Shown here: one piece after another, positions 45,193 through 56,759 of the stretch
How positions within the stretch are numbered: the first letter of the stretch is position 1
How the letters are laid out: every line of letters begins with the position of its first letter
NCBI RefSeq assembly: GCF_031143425.1
Contig: NC_090439.1
Coordinates: 352,340,027 to 352,404,026 of the forward strand
Reading direction: 5' to 3'
DNA length: 64,000 bases
DNA from: Pleurodeles waltl
Lineage: Eukaryota > Chordata > Amphibia > Caudata > Salamandridae
Position numbers and translations under genes: made by a program
The notes under the pieces: model-generated
What the model was told of the DNA's origin: nothing
The model's database searches: none
What the model saw: the letters and a program-made list of their open reading frames with translations, nothing else

Positions 45193-45226
45193 AGCAGTGT
45201 TTACCGCCAAGTTCATAATGAAGGCA
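45193..45226 (-). repeat. Right terminal inverted repeat of Harbinger element
   Basis: Inverse of 41169-41202 with a few mismatches. The flank is TTA at 45227-45229. Confidence 0.8.
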
Positions 45227-47674
45227 TTAGACTGAAACAAAACAATAAAATACTCCAACACATGTTATCCCCAGGCAAAATAAAATCAGTAATTATGCTA
45301 GTATCAATTTATCTTTAAATGTTCATATCAGCACAACAGAATGCAGTTTGTGATTTGGCACAATGTTTTCATCTGTAACTATATGCAAAGATACTGAGCT
45401 ACAAAAGTAACACACCTCTATGCCTAACAGACTCTTCCAGTTGTACCAATCTATAGTGGTTGTCCAAAAAACATGCAATATGCCAAGCCGTCAGCCTAAC
45501 TGAGGCATATAATGATTTTTCTTTGTGTTTGGACCATGCATCAATTCATAAGTAAAATCTAGTGAATGGCAAATGGGCAAGAAATAAAGCGATGGCTTTT
45601 TGAATGTGCCCAATAATTTGAGTTCAGGATTAGGGGTTATTTGTACTACTCTGAATTTGAGATTTCCCATAATATCGGGGGAATTCTACAAGGAATGTTC
45701 CTTTAGTCGAGGGCTTGCCAGTAGGCACGGCTTAACACTTACAGCGTGGTTGGTGCAGTGGGCGCAATACTAAATATCCACTCACACTGAGTTCCTTTCA
45801 CAGAACAAAAGGCTGGTGTTCTACACAGTGTGTCACCGCTATCTGGTGTGAGGCTTCATATGTAAGAAGATCGCACAACATTACAATGCCTCAACAATGA
45901 GTCCTTCAACTCTCACATTGTCTTAAGAAGGCTGTGTCCATCTTTGATTATCAGGAAAAACTTTCCTCGTGTCTTTATGGCATCCTTGCAGGCAATTGTG
46001 CTAGAATGATGTTGGAGCCAGGACTTTGCTACTTGGATTCAGGATTTCGTATGCTTGCTTGGAAGGTTGTTGTAGGACAGTTTGTAAATGCAGAAAATGA
46101 TTCTAAAGTTTGATCCAGTGATGTAACAGAAAGAATGCTCATGTCAAGTTAATGGTTATAAATGACATCTATATTCGATTATGTGTAGTGTACTAGGACT
46201 CCAATCAAGTGATACATGCACTGCAAATGATAGGAACCATAGAATATTAATATCTGTTATTCTTTTTCCTCTGTCACTAGTGTCCAGTAGAAACTGATTT
46301 TATCTACATCAGAGAGTGTATAGTTAAAGAGTTTACGGTACTTATAAAAGTACTAATTTGGAGGTATGCTTCCATTTCAGGAATAGCATGTTTCCTATTA
46401 GAACTAAGAAACCCAGAGTTGCAGTTAAGGTACATATTTTTCACTGTTACATGTAAGTGCAGAACCTTCATGGTAAGGCATTAAAATAAATCCTATTGCC
46501 TTTAGATACCCATTTCAACTTGCACATGTCAGTACCAAGCAGAAGTGACAGGTTAGTGGGGGTGTCCGGTGTCTCTGCTTTCTCTTTCCTCTTTCCCAGG
46601 TTCTACAACTGGCCCTCATATTATCATTCTATGTGGCCACTGGTGGAGGTGTTAAGAGACGGATGCTTTCATTGGATTCAGAGTAGAAGGTTAAGGCCTT
46701 CTGACATGTATGCACACTGGCTTACATTTAGAAGCCAAAAATGTAGAGAAAATGAATTGATAATTTTACATGTTCTTCTATTCTGCATTCCCATTCTTCT
46801 GATGAAAATGAATTAAACATTCAAAAAGAAATATGCTGATTACTTTTTTTAAATAGCGTATATAATGCTTCATTGTGAGTCACTAGTGCTTTACTGTAGG
46901 TCTGCAGTGTGTTACTGTATTCAGATTGACGGTGAAAAGCTGCACCGAAATAACCATTCTGCATCGGCTCGATGTACAGGGAAGTTTAACATGTTCTTCC
47001 CTAAGTTCATAAAGTGCCTGGTGCAATTATAATATTAATTTGGCTACATTGGCCCTCCTTCTCATAATTTGGGTTTGGTAGCATTTTCTCAGCGACCCCT
47101 TAATTGGATTCGGGCTTTGAACTACCCTGCTGGGGTAGACAAATTACTCTGCTGGGGAGGAGGTACACTAGTGGCTCCACTACAAAACCAGCCCATTTGC
47201 AGTGGATTAAGCCTGTTGTTTGGAGTGGACTGTGGTGGGGTCAACACCTGCATAGGGTAATTAATACCCACTTACTGACAAGCCTGGGCATGCCCTTCCA
47301 AGAGAAACGATAGGGGAGCAGCCACCCTCTTGTCTCCATTCTTGAAGATTCAGTGAGAAGGAATCGGTTTGGCAGTGGTATATGGGGAGTGTAAAGCTCT
47401 CATACCGTTACGTGCAATGAGCACTTGAAGTCACCATCTTAAAAAGCCCCAACATGCTGTGCAGGAGGGACAGGATATGGATGAAGTGATGATGTTTCCT
47501 CTTTGGAATGGGCAGTGTTGCCCACTTTCTGGACTTTTCCACCACTACTTTAAAACCCTTGCACAAGTGAGAGACTTTGAAAAGGACTGGAGCCTGCAGA
47601 AGACAGGGATAGAAGGACCCCTCGTGGATGTTTTGCCCCTTCTTCCTGGGCCTGCCCAGCAAGACCCTGTGGTT
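45227..47674. other. Unassigned sequence before the provirus
   Basis: AT-rich to average DNA without recognised elements. Frames at 46496-46816 and 47459-47722 (plus) show no family motif. The last bases, GGCC at 47675-47678, are the left copy of the proviral target-site duplication. Confidence 0.35.
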
Positions 47675-47678
47675 GGCC
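47675..47678. repeat. Proviral target-site duplication, left
   Basis: GGCC here and at 59259-59262 directly flanks the TG...CA ends of the two LTRs. Four bases is a usual retroviral duplication length. Confidence 0.75.
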
Positions 47679-48537
47679 TGTTGTGTAGCTATTTTAGCCA
47701 TGTTCTGAACACATTGTTTTAGCTAACTAGGCCTGCAGCTGTGCACTTTAACGCGATTACATTTTATTCAGCATTGCTTTATTTTTCAAGCAATAGCTAC
47801 ATTTGCGGCTCTGTTTTATTTTCTCCATCTCATTGTTCTTTCGCTTAGGAAAGAATCACGTTCTTAGTAGGACATGAAGTTCACTTTGGGCTTTTTTCCA
47901 AGGCTACAGTCTGATAGGGTTTCCGACAAACGTGGTTTGCTTTGTCTGCTTAGACGGCTGAGCCCTGAACCAGATGGGGACGGTGTCTCTTTAGACTTCA
48001 GGCCTCTTCTTCAGGTATGAGGGATGATGTTCTCCCAGGGGGAAACCCGAAGGGCAGATTAGGCTTAGAATGCTGTGCCCATACTTAGCGTAGGTGAGGG
48101 GCTATAAATCCACTCCTGTTTAGACGGCATGGTGGGACTGTTTTGGTGTTCTATACTTTTAGTCACATGCCTGCTCCTATTGTTTTTTACTATCCTCGTT
48201 ATTGCTATGCACCTGCTTTTATCTAAAATGCCGATATTTTAATAAATGCTTAATTAAATATATTCTGCCTCTGTTGTCTTTGTCTGAGTGAGATCTTGGT
48301 AACTGAGAGAAAGGGATGTGATCTGATGTATCACGATTCCCTGGGAAGTCTATTTTACCATGAGCCTGGTTGCCACAATCATTTCGGACAGAGATGGGGC
48401 GCTGATAGTTAACCGGAAACCCCAGGTTAGGATGACAGGTGTCACCTGGTGTGGAATTGTACTCAGTACCCACAATCCAGGCGATCCTACCGGCCAAATC
48501 CAGTAGCCTCATTACCCTAATGAGAACCTATGTGGCA
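47679..48537 (+). mobile_element. 5' LTR of the foamy-like provirus
   Basis: 859 bp, aligned along its whole length with 56858-57860 plus 59240-59258. It contains a TATA box (TATAAAT, 48103) and an AATAAA polyadenylation signal (48241-48246), which suggests U3, R and U5 in normal order. It ends TGTGGCA, directly before a TGG primer site. The 3' LTR end reads CGCAACA; over these last bases the two differ only by transitions. The 3' LTR carries an extra ~165 bp not present here (see 57121-57290). Confidence 0.88.
48103..48246 (+). promoter_or_regulatory. LTR core promoter and polyadenylation signal
   Basis: TATAAAT at 48103 and AATAAA at 48241-48246 are conserved in the 3' LTR at 57441 and 57581. 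The equal spacing (~138-140 bases) in both LTRs supports a TATA-initiated transcript whose R region ends just after the AATAAA. Confidence 0.7.
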
Positions 48538-48555
48538 TGGCACCACCAATGTTTG
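48538..48555 (+). other. Primer-binding site candidate
   Basis: TGGCACCACCAATGTTTG begins immediately after the CA end of the 5' LTR. TGG is the expected complement of a tRNA CCA end. Foamy viruses use tRNA-Lys, whose site starts TGGCGCC; this sequence begins TGGCACC, one transition away, then diverges. The tRNA is therefore not firmly assigned. Confidence 0.5.
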
Positions 48556-48770
48556 GTCAGGCACGAAAAATGTGATCCTCCTAAGTATCTCTGTTTCACT
48601 GAAGGCTAAAGACACCTCCATACTATATATGGAAACATCTGTGGTATTGAGGATTTCCTCCTCAGCTAGGTAGGTGGGACCTATCCTGAGCTGTAGGTTG
48701 TTCAAGCTTAAACCATGAAAGGATTGATTCCCAGTTGGTATCCTTATCTCTGAACACATAAATCAGTAAT

Positions 48771-50336
48771 ATGGCGAACCCTCAACGGGTATCAATAGCA
48801 GTGAATATGAGAGGCCCCCTTACTGCACATTTATTGGCAAGTGGCCTAATGGCCCAGGGAGGTCTAGTTACATTTGTTGTAGAAGCCCACGCAGCCTACA
48901 GAACATATTTGTTTTATTCTTGGGTCACCTTTCCAACAGTAGATGGGAACACAAATACATTTCATAACTATACACCTGTAAATCCACCTGAACAATACAG
49001 AGCTTATGCATATTTGGAAATACCCTTATCTTGTCAAGACCACAATAATTGGCTTGATGGCACCCTACCCCATACAATGTTACCTGTTAAGTTAGGTCCA
49101 TTGAGTAATGCTGGCCCAACCTGGCCTTTATTGGCCACATATAAACCACATCCTGATGCAACAGGCTTGGCGATAGCTGAGGTCCGCCGCTTATATACAG
49201 AGATCATAACAACATATAGATTGTTAGTACAAATTTGTAATGCAAACATTAAACACAAACCCAGCACGAGCTGCTCCAGTGCAAGCACATGCAGCAATGC
49301 CAGGCATTAATCCGGCAACTGTACATTCGATCATGGGTAAAGTACCTGCCAAATGGGAGAGGATTACGTTTTGGTTAGCTCAAAAAAGAAATGCTCTGGA
49401 AGCAGTCTTTCTCCATACGGGATCTCATGATAAAAATAGAATTTTGACAATGTGCTTGCCTTTTGGGATGGTTCCCACAATTGAAAACTGCAACACATGG
49501 GGCACGGTATTTGCTGCGCTCTACACAACTGTACACGGTACGCCAACGCTTGCCAATCTTCCAGAGGTGTTGAAACAAATTCAAGATGAACATGGGGCAG
49601 CCCCTGCCCTAGATTTGGGGATGCAATTTATAGGTAATTTTGCCACTCTATCTTCAATCATATTAACTAACATTAAAGGGGAAGCAGTTACACTGACAAT
49701 GCGCATGCAGATCCGTGACGTTCCGGTACAGGATCAAGAATGTGAGCTGCCCAAGATTATCACTGAAACATACTAGAGTATAGGTCGAGATAATCTGGGA
49801 GCCAGACCAACTAAGCCACAAGTACAAGGTAGATCCAATAAGGATGCTGCCAAACAAAACACCTGAGGGTTATAAAAAATGCTGGGATAAAAAAACAACA
49901 AACACCTAGAAAAGAAAGGGGAGAATCTTCGTTTTCGTAGACCCCACAAAATAGATATAACCTTAGAAACAGGGATAATATAAAAACGCCTGACAGATAT
50001 CAGTATACTGATACACGCCAATCTCGTTCCTTTCAGAACTCACTGGAAAAACAAATTGAGACAGGTGGGTGGTCAGATCAGCGGACCGAGTATGTGAAAC
50101 CGAGAAAGGACTCACAACGCTCATCAGAAGTTTCTGTTAAAAAAGAAGAGAAACTTCCACAACAGAAATCACTACTTAAAAAGAAAAGAGTGGCAGCAGT
50201 TGCAATACGACATGCCACTCAAGAAGAGGGCTTTACTAAAGAACTAGAAGTGGGCGCTAGCACTGCCAGACTGTGCAGCAGAAGTGACAATAGTTTGCCA
50301 GGATATTCTAGAGCATCTGGAGGGGAAAGCAACTGA
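48771..50336 (+). pseudogene. Foamy-like ERV gag, frameshifted
   Basis: Starts at ATG 48771 (MANPQRVSIAVNM). The first 179 codons are open to 49310. A frameshift around 49245-49310 continues as AMPGINPATVHSIMGKVPAK through 49776. Stops follow, and a Lys/Arg-rich C-terminal stretch is read at 50094-50336 (KEEKLPQQKSLLKKKR). No CCHC zinc knuckle is seen; basic C-terminal motifs instead of knuckles are typical of foamy Gag. Gag forms the capsid and binds genomic RNA. The assignment is by position between primer site and protease and by lack of other function. No major-homology-region match was visible. Confidence 0.65.
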
Positions 50337-50500
50337 TGACTATTTACAAGTAGAGACTGCGGGCATGAGTGTCTCCACACTAGATAGAGTGTGTAAAGTA
50401 ACTATTCAGTTAGAGGGGGACATCGAATGCATAATAGACGCCATCTTTTGAAATCGTGTCATCTCTATTTATGATATTCTTCTGGCAGAAAAAGATTGGT
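50245..50500 (+). pseudogene. Retroviral protease remnant
   Basis: Read in the frame of 50257, the sequence gives LALPDCAAEVTIV at 50257-50295, aligning with the L-D-(T/S)-G-A-E-V-T active-site loop of retroviral aspartic proteases. The catalytic triplet is D-C-A, so the conserved Gly is missing and the second residue changed. The frame runs to a stop near 50450. It overlaps the end of the Lys-rich gag frame. As a homodimeric protease it would process Gag-Pol; this copy would not be active. Confidence 0.6.
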
Positions 50501-51820
50501 CACCAGTATTTGTCTGTGATCTCCCATATGGAGAGAACATCATTGAAAAATCATTCTCGCCCCTTGTTCCGAAAGAGCTTGTTGTAAAATACGCCATTCA
50601 TTGGGCAGTGCACTATATCGCAATCATGCAGGGTGGGACAAAAATTCTCCCTACCATATAATACCAATAAAATCAACACCTCAGCCCCAACCTCAATATC
50701 CAATAAAATACGAGGCAAAAGCCCCAGTGAAGGAAATCCTCACATAACTAGAGTATCAGGGTGTTATCGAACCCTCAGTCTCATCAATGAATAACCCATT
50801 ATTTCCGGTCACTAAACCTGACCACTCATATAGGATAGTCTTGGACTATAGGATTTAAATAGCCACAAAAAAACATATGCTATACAAAAACGCACAACGT
50901 AAAGCACTAATGAACAACATTGTGCGAAGAAAATAAAAAACAACCCTGGATATATCCAACGGTTTCTTCTGTCAAAACATAGTGCCTGAAAGTAGGGACT
51001 TAACAAGTTTTAGTGCTTTAGGGTCTCAGAAAAATGTTGCAGACTCCCACAAGGCTATAAGAAATGTCCTGGACTGTTCTCAGCTTGTGTGCCATCAATA
51101 TTACATGACATAGACACTGAGGCATTGTCCTATGTGGATGATATTTACCTCACCAATGATTATCTCATACAACACTTAAGATGGGTAGCCCATGTTGTTG
51201 TAGGATTTGCCAAAATCGGCTACAAATTTAACTTAAAAAAAACAAAAATAGCCTTTCTCAGTGTCTTATTTCTGGGATACGAGTTGTCGGATGAAGGCAA
51301 GAGTCTGGCACCCCAATTTTTAGAAAAATGCACTCAACTACAACAACCAAACAACCAAATACCATAAAAAAGCTCCAATCAGTGTTGGGCTTCCTGAATT
51401 TTGGCAGAACTTACTTTACAGACTATGCACAACGAATTAAGCCATTGTATGACCTAATACAGCCTGACTTGTCCCAGGTGAGGCAGTCCCAATTGCATAT
51501 AAGTCACACTTATACTATACAGCAGAACAACGCTTTGCTCCCACTGAGAACATTTTCACTGCTGTTCAGATGGTGGTCCTTAAAGTGAGACCTCTGGCCC
51601 AAGGGAAATGCATTATTGTCGTATCGCCAATTCCAGCCCTTGAGGCTGTCACCAAAGCAAGCGTCCCATATGCTAAAGCATTACATCTACGTTGGATTCA
51701 ATGGGCAACGTCTCTGACAGCCACTGAAGTTGATTATGTGTTTGAATCCAAATTACAGACCCAAGAATTCCTACAATACGAACTTGAATATCCAGTCCCA
51801 GCAAATACATTACCTATTGA
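50501..51820 (+). pseudogene. Foamy-like ERV reverse transcriptase
   Basis: Upstream part (50501-51060) is broken by many stops. CRLPQGYKKCPGLF near 51035-51080 corresponds to the LPQG box. The frame 51089-51367 holds ALSYVDDIYLTND (catalytic YVDD intact, 51131-51142) and FNLKKTKIAFLSVLFLGYEL (primer grip and thumb). KLQSVLGFLNFGRTYF and YAQRIKPLYDLI follow in the next frame (51328-51588), as in the thumb/connection of spuma and class III RTs. RT copies the genomic RNA. At least three frameshifts and numerous stops inactivate it. Confidence 0.8.
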
Positions 51821-52290
51821 ACAATGCAAAACAATTTTGTACACCGATGGTTCAGCACAACCTGCTTTATGCACCAAACACCAATAGTCTTGAGTGGGTG
51901 TATGAGGGATGGCAAGTTCCATCCAGAAAAAACATACACACAAACTCTAGGGTACTGTACAGCACAACTTGCAGAGCTCAGGGCTCTGGTGATGACACTA
52001 TATACGGGTCCAGAACAGATTACTTGAATTGTCTGTGATTCATACTACTGTGTCCAGCCATTCAATGAATACCTGTATTACTGGTGACAAAATGGATTTA
52101 AAGATTCAAAAGGTAATACCATAAAACACAGACTTCTTTGGGGGAAGGTAGCGGATCTAAAGGAGAAACTACCCAATGTCCATGCTGTACACACACTAGG
52201 ATACCAACGTGTTTGGATACACGTTGAAGGCAATACTTTGGCTGATGAAGCAGCAAAGTCGACAGTCACAATGGCTTTGGTCGCAGCAGT
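51821..52290 (+). pseudogene. Foamy-like ERV RNase H domain
   Basis: TILYTDGSAQPAL at 51833-51870 carries the first catalytic Asp; a stop follows shortly. The next frame gives RDGKFHPEKTYTQTLGYCTAQLAELRALVM (catalytic Glu in AELRAL), and VWIHVEGNTLADEAAKS near 52205-52260 contains the last catalytic Asp. RNase H degrades RNA in RNA-DNA hybrids. The domain continues directly into the integrase frame at 52238. Confidence 0.75.
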
Positions 52291-53518
52291 GACACGTTCT
52301 AGAACAAGAGTGGATGATGAAACTTTAGCAGCTATAGGAGCGACTGCTGAGGGCACACTCATGCCCAAAGCCTATCCCACTAAATATTCCTACCAGATGG
52401 GAGGCATGTTTGACGCAGAAGTTAAAATTCCAGGCATGGGGGTCCGAGTGATTCCCAACAAAGACCTGAGACCAGAGTTAGTAAAAGCAGCACATAAGGG
52501 AGTTGCATCTGCACATGCTGGTGTGGCCGCTACAATTTCAATATTGCAATCACGCTATTGGTGGCCAGGCCTTTACAAACAGGCCAAACAGTATGTCCTT
52601 TGTTGTGACATCTGTCAACAAATAAAAGGCTCCAGTGTGGAGCGCCCACCACAGACACCCCTTTTAATTTCCAACAAACCTTTACAATGTGTGTACTTGG
52701 ACCACTGTGGTCCCCTGACACCAGACAGTGCATACAAATACATTTTAGTCACAGTAGACTCATGCTCCAGATTTCTATGGGTCTGGCCACAATGCTCAGC
52801 TGATGCTTGAACTGTTATTAAAGATTTGCAAGTTTTTGTTGGTACATATGCTGTTGCGGCTTTCCATTCGGACCGGGGCCCTGCTTTTGCCTCAAAGGCT
52901 TACAGGGATACCATGGCTTCGTTAGGGGTCCAACTACATTACTCATTTACATTTCATCCCAAGGGAAATAGTGTTGTGGAGTGCCAAAACTGTGATCTAA
53001 GGCAATCCTTAACAGCAAGAATATTAGGCACGGGTCGTAGTTGGCTTACACACCTGTATGGAGTTCAGAGAGCACTTAATAATCTGCCTACAAAACCTTT
53101 AGGTGGGCGTACTTCATATGAGTGCCTGTTTGGAACTTGAATGTATGTTCCAGATCTTGATGGTCCTGGAATGAGGGCGGCAGATACACCTTTTGACATA
53201 AATGAACGTGTCAATGTCTAGCAGGAGTTACAACAATTCCTTGATGACAACGCAACTGCCAGTGTTGCCTCCTCTGGAATTAGGGATGTACCAGTAACAT
53301 CTACCTACTGGATTCCCAAGCTGGGGGATCTAGTGCGTGAAAAGATTGCTGTGAAAAAGGTGTTTAGTCCTTCTTATCGAGCGCCAGTCCCAGTCCTGGG
53401 AATACACAGTACCAGAACAGTCATTCTACCACTACTGCCTGGTTCAAAGGAGAATCGCTTTGTCTCAATCGACAGTGTCAAACTACACCATGTGGCCGAT
53501 CCTACACAGCAGACCTAG
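52238..53518 (+). pseudogene. Foamy-like ERV integrase
   Basis: One reading frame spans the whole domain with only three stops: TGA 52808, TGA 53138 and TAG 53219. All are one transition from CGA or CAG. The zinc-binding HHCC is present (AHKGVASAHAG, then CCDICQQ). The DDE triad is legible: VYLDHCGPL (D), FHSDRGPAFAS (D) and HPKGNSVVECQN (E). RALNNLPTKPLGGRTSYECLFG matches the core's end. A C-terminal SH3-like part (WIPKLGDLVREKI ... SYRAPVPVLGI) ends at 53518. Integrase inserts viral DNA. This is the best-preserved part of the provirus. Confidence 0.88.
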
Positions 53519-53858
53519 CCGGCCTAGGGGGCTCCAAGGTAATACCCGAATCACTCCCACAACCAACGACAATCTTCCCCTACAAGTCATCATCAACAAT
53601 ACTGATACCTCTCCAAGCTTGGGGAGGGTGCAAAATTAGCTTTTATTGGTTCCACTGACAACTACTTCATTGATTTCTGCTGATATGGAGTAACCTTCTA
53701 CGAATTCCTCACAAACGGATGTGGTAACATGCTGCACACCACTGAGGGAATCTTCTGCAGTTTCTCCTCCTCTAAATATACCACCAGCATTTGTTTACAC
53801 AGAAGATGGTTACTTTGTCGATGCTGACAACTTTTCTTCGGACCCAGCTGGCTAAACT
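53519..53858. other. pol-env junction, no gene recognised
   Basis: About 340 bases between the integrase stop and the env frame. No splice acceptor was assigned with confidence, although CT-rich tracts followed by AG occur near 53755-53765. In retroviruses the env splice acceptor usually lies near the pol end. Confidence 0.4.
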
Positions 53859-56224
53859 GTGACTGAACTGTCAAGAGCATGTAAGCCAATGCATTGGCTA
53901 AAAATTAACTATCTCACTCGTCCATGGAACTATTTATGGTTGTCGATGACTGTGGTTGCTTTTCTTTTTTGGATTGGGGTTGTCATTGTTTTCTTTCTTC
54001 TTATACATGGTCATTATCTTCCTGATCGCTCTACAGTTGAACTGGTGGATGAAGTTTTAAAACCATATTTTTCTTCACATAAAATACGCAGAGACTTGTC
54101 CCTAGTGAACATTACAGCTGTGCCAATTCCTGATGGGATTATATGGGATAAAGTCTTATTCTACATATATGGTCCTACAGAGATCATTAAAATTCCTTAT
54201 GTGTTCAAACTTTCATTGACTGTTCAAAAACATATACTGAAATGTTTGCATATTTTTCTAGACACAATGTCAAGAATGCTGAGTCCTATTATTTCAAATT
54301 GCCAGTGATGGAAAATTTGCATGTATTATTGACTGATGTGTGTGGGGAACAACAAATTGGCAAATTCGAGGTACAAAAGCTTTATTTGGAGTGTGTATGA
54401 TTCCTGTTCAGATGATATTCTTAAATGAAACAGTGAATGAAACAGTACACAAAACTAGCTGTTTTGGTAAGCAAGCATTAAAGAACTGAATGTACCCAGT
54501 ATTGCTATCCCTGCAAGATGTAACAAATGGCAAAAGTACATAAATGCATCTGAAGATCAGCTTAATGAACGGTTACAAAATGGAACATATAACACGTCAT
54601 TATCATGTCCTGGTGGGTGGTTATTGTGGCCTGTAGACACCAATGGATGCCATACACGTTCGTTCTGTAAACTCCTCAGGGTTTTTTAGAAATAATAGGA
54701 CGGACCCTCGCTATATATTGTTAGGACACTCGGATATTGTGACAACATATAGTGTGGGAAAACTATGCCAGCAATGGATGAAGGTCTCCTTACTAGATGC
54801 TGTTAATGAACATCTTGGTCTCATGTCCAATAACACAGATTTACAGGACTTCCTGTTAGGCCCCAGAAGACAGCGCAGAAAACGCTTTATATATGAAACA
54901 TGTAATACATTTTGAAAGTTTCCCAACAAGAAGCGTCTGCCCGGTTAAGGCAAATAGATCAGGAAAGCATTAGCCGTCGTAGATAATGGAATTAATACCT
55001 TGTTCGACTTCATTTACACCCTGAATAACATTGTGTCCTCTGCAATAGATATAGTACAGAGGGATGTGTTGTTTATGCAACATGGATAAAGTCAGCTACG
55101 ATCCAGAATGCAGTTAGGCTGGACACTACAAACATTGAAGGCTGGTTGTGTCCCCTGGCAACATGTGAGCACAAGGGAGATTTTTTCAACATTTAATTTA
55201 ATACAACATCAACAAATAATGGCTAAGAAGGAAGAAACATATATCATGTTGAGGATAGAGAAATTAGAAAAGTTGCCTTTTACTGTGGCTGAGGGACCCT
55301 CTGCTGAATGGTTAATACATGGGGTTATTAATCTGCCTATTTCAACACTTCAATTCACATCCTGCTTGAAACACATTCAGGTAGGCAGATATGAAAGGCT
55401 GGGAGATAATTACATACACAAGGTGTGGGAGCTTCCCTTTTCGTACAAATGTTTCAGTGGCATGAAAGAGGTCTTTCTTAGCGCCAGCGAATGCAAGACT
55501 TCTGTGAGCCATTCAATGGTTTATAAACAGAAGTCCTTGCACAGGACATGTAATGCCTATACAACAAATTTAGCTTGCTGTCTGAAGGGAGTCCCGGTAT
55601 CCTTGATTAGACCTGCGTTCCAGGTGCTCGCTAATGGCAGCTATGTGCTCCTTAACAGTGAGAGCTGTTGTGGAATGCGAGCTGGAATACATCATGTTGT
55701 TCCGTCGCCAAAATTGTTACATGTTACGGGAACGTCCTTTTTCCCCTGCACAATTCAAAGAAGTAACAGGCATCTGAGCCCATATTGCTACTTCTGATGT
55801 TAATTTTGACAAGTTGAGCAGACTAAAGGCCTTATTGTTCCAAAAACATGTGGCACTTACATCAGCCCATGAAACCTATGCGCTTCAAGTTGCGAGGTCA
55901 TCTACGGAAATTCAGTCTCTTTTAAATACTAATTTTCCAAGACACTTTGGTGAACTTGTGGGATGAATATTTAATGCGTCTAGTATTAGTGGAATCGCCC
56001 ACTGTTTTAAGACTGTTGATTCTGGTTTCGTTCACACCTTCTCCTTCATACTTGGTTTAATACCTACTGCCATACATTCACTTCTTTTAAGTGTTTTCTG
56101 GGGATTTCTGATCACTTTGGCTATAATTGGTGGCCTTCTGCTGTTGCTACTTTTTCTGCGCAATGGCTGTCCCTTCACAGCAAGGAGGACTGAAAGCAAT
56201 ACCACCAGCGCAACTGTGTTGTGA
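53859..56224 (+). pseudogene. Foamy-like ERV envelope glycoprotein, interrupted
   Basis: The N-terminal part (53859-54308) has a ~30-residue cytoplasmic-type stretch, then a hydrophobic membrane segment (LWLSMTVVAFLFWIGVVIVF). This is the layout of the foamy Env leader peptide, which stays membrane-anchored. A basic SSHKIRRDLS follows. Stops interrupt 54308-54642. The middle (54643-54915) ends with a polybasic cleavage site (RRQRRKR, ~54866-54886), typical of furin sites between surface and transmembrane subunits. The transmembrane subunit continues (55108-55797), shifts frame near 55800, and ends in a long hydrophobic anchor (56060-56155) and a short tail with a TGA at 56222-56224. Env mediates attachment and fusion; this copy cannot encode it. 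Confidence 0.72.
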
Positions 56225-56759
56225 ACGAATGATGCAGTATTTTGGGGCAGTCCTACTGCAACAGCTGGAGTGTGACTGTTTTTTGTCATTCAAACCAGTT
56301 TTGGATTGTGTGCAGCCTGTGTTTCGATGCCACTGGTGCCTCTTTGAACGTGCACTGGAAGACTGTCTTTCCACGCAGCGTTTGCTTTGATTGGATGCTG
56401 ATCTGTTGATGTTCTCGTTGAGAGCTTATTATCAGACATGCGCGTTGAGATTGCATCTGCTGCGGGAAGCAATTTATGAGTTGCCCTTTGTGGATTTGGC
56501 GACTATTAACTCTACAGTTGTCATGACACGGAATGCTGCTGTCTCAGCTGAAGCTCAGGTTCTGGCTCACAAGTGCTCTGTGGACTTCCTTGGACACTAT
56601 TTGGATACTTTATCACCTGCCAAAGTTGACCGTCTCCTTGCTTGCATTGTTCAGGATATAATTGGAGATGTCCAAAATGACTTTGACTTTCGAAATTTAG
56701 TTCCATGTGCCACAAAGTTGTATTTGAAATTTGCCTTTCCTACAGCTTGTGTTTCCTGA
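56163..56759 (+). pseudogene. Post-env accessory ORF of the foamy-like provirus
   Basis: An ATG at 56163 opens a frame that overlaps the last 62 bases of env in another frame and runs to a TGA at 56757-56759. It is broken by only one in-frame TGA (56388-56390). The N-terminal third is Cys-rich (LCCERMMQYF, LECDCFLSF, FRCHWCLFE). The remainder looks globular and helical (SAEAQVLAHKCSVDFLG, LSPAKVDRLLACIVQDI). Its position, between env and 3' LTR and overlapping env, is that of the foamy-virus transactivator gene, but I see no sequence similarity to a known protein. Function is unknown. It is better preserved than env. Confidence 0.55.

Larger units (their letters stand above)
41169..45226. mobile_element. 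Harbinger DNA transposon, transposase deleted
   Basis: Terminal inverted repeats: the left end has GGTGGTCATTATGAACATGG, continuing CAGTAAACACCGC; the right end, inverted, has CCTTCATTATGAACTTGG, continuing CGGTAAACACTGC. The flanks are CTA and TTA, close to a TWA duplication. The 4.06-kb body carries a minus-strand Myb/SANT-like gene (42747-44630) and a plus-strand start resembling exon 1 of a transposase (41449-41580). No DDE catalytic domain is found. Autonomous Harbingers encode a DDE nuclease and a Myb-like DNA-binding partner, so this copy kept one and lost most of the other. The termini resemble those of the hairpin MITEs at 434, 2907 and 40393. Confidence 0.8.

Noticed and set aside
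48538..48555. Assignment of the primer site to tRNA-Lys
   Set aside because: The start is one transition from the tRNA-Lys site, but the match does not extend, so the tRNA is left open.
56163..56759. Naming the post-env ORF tas/bel1
   Set aside because: Position fits, but no sequence similarity is visible. A functional name would be a guess.
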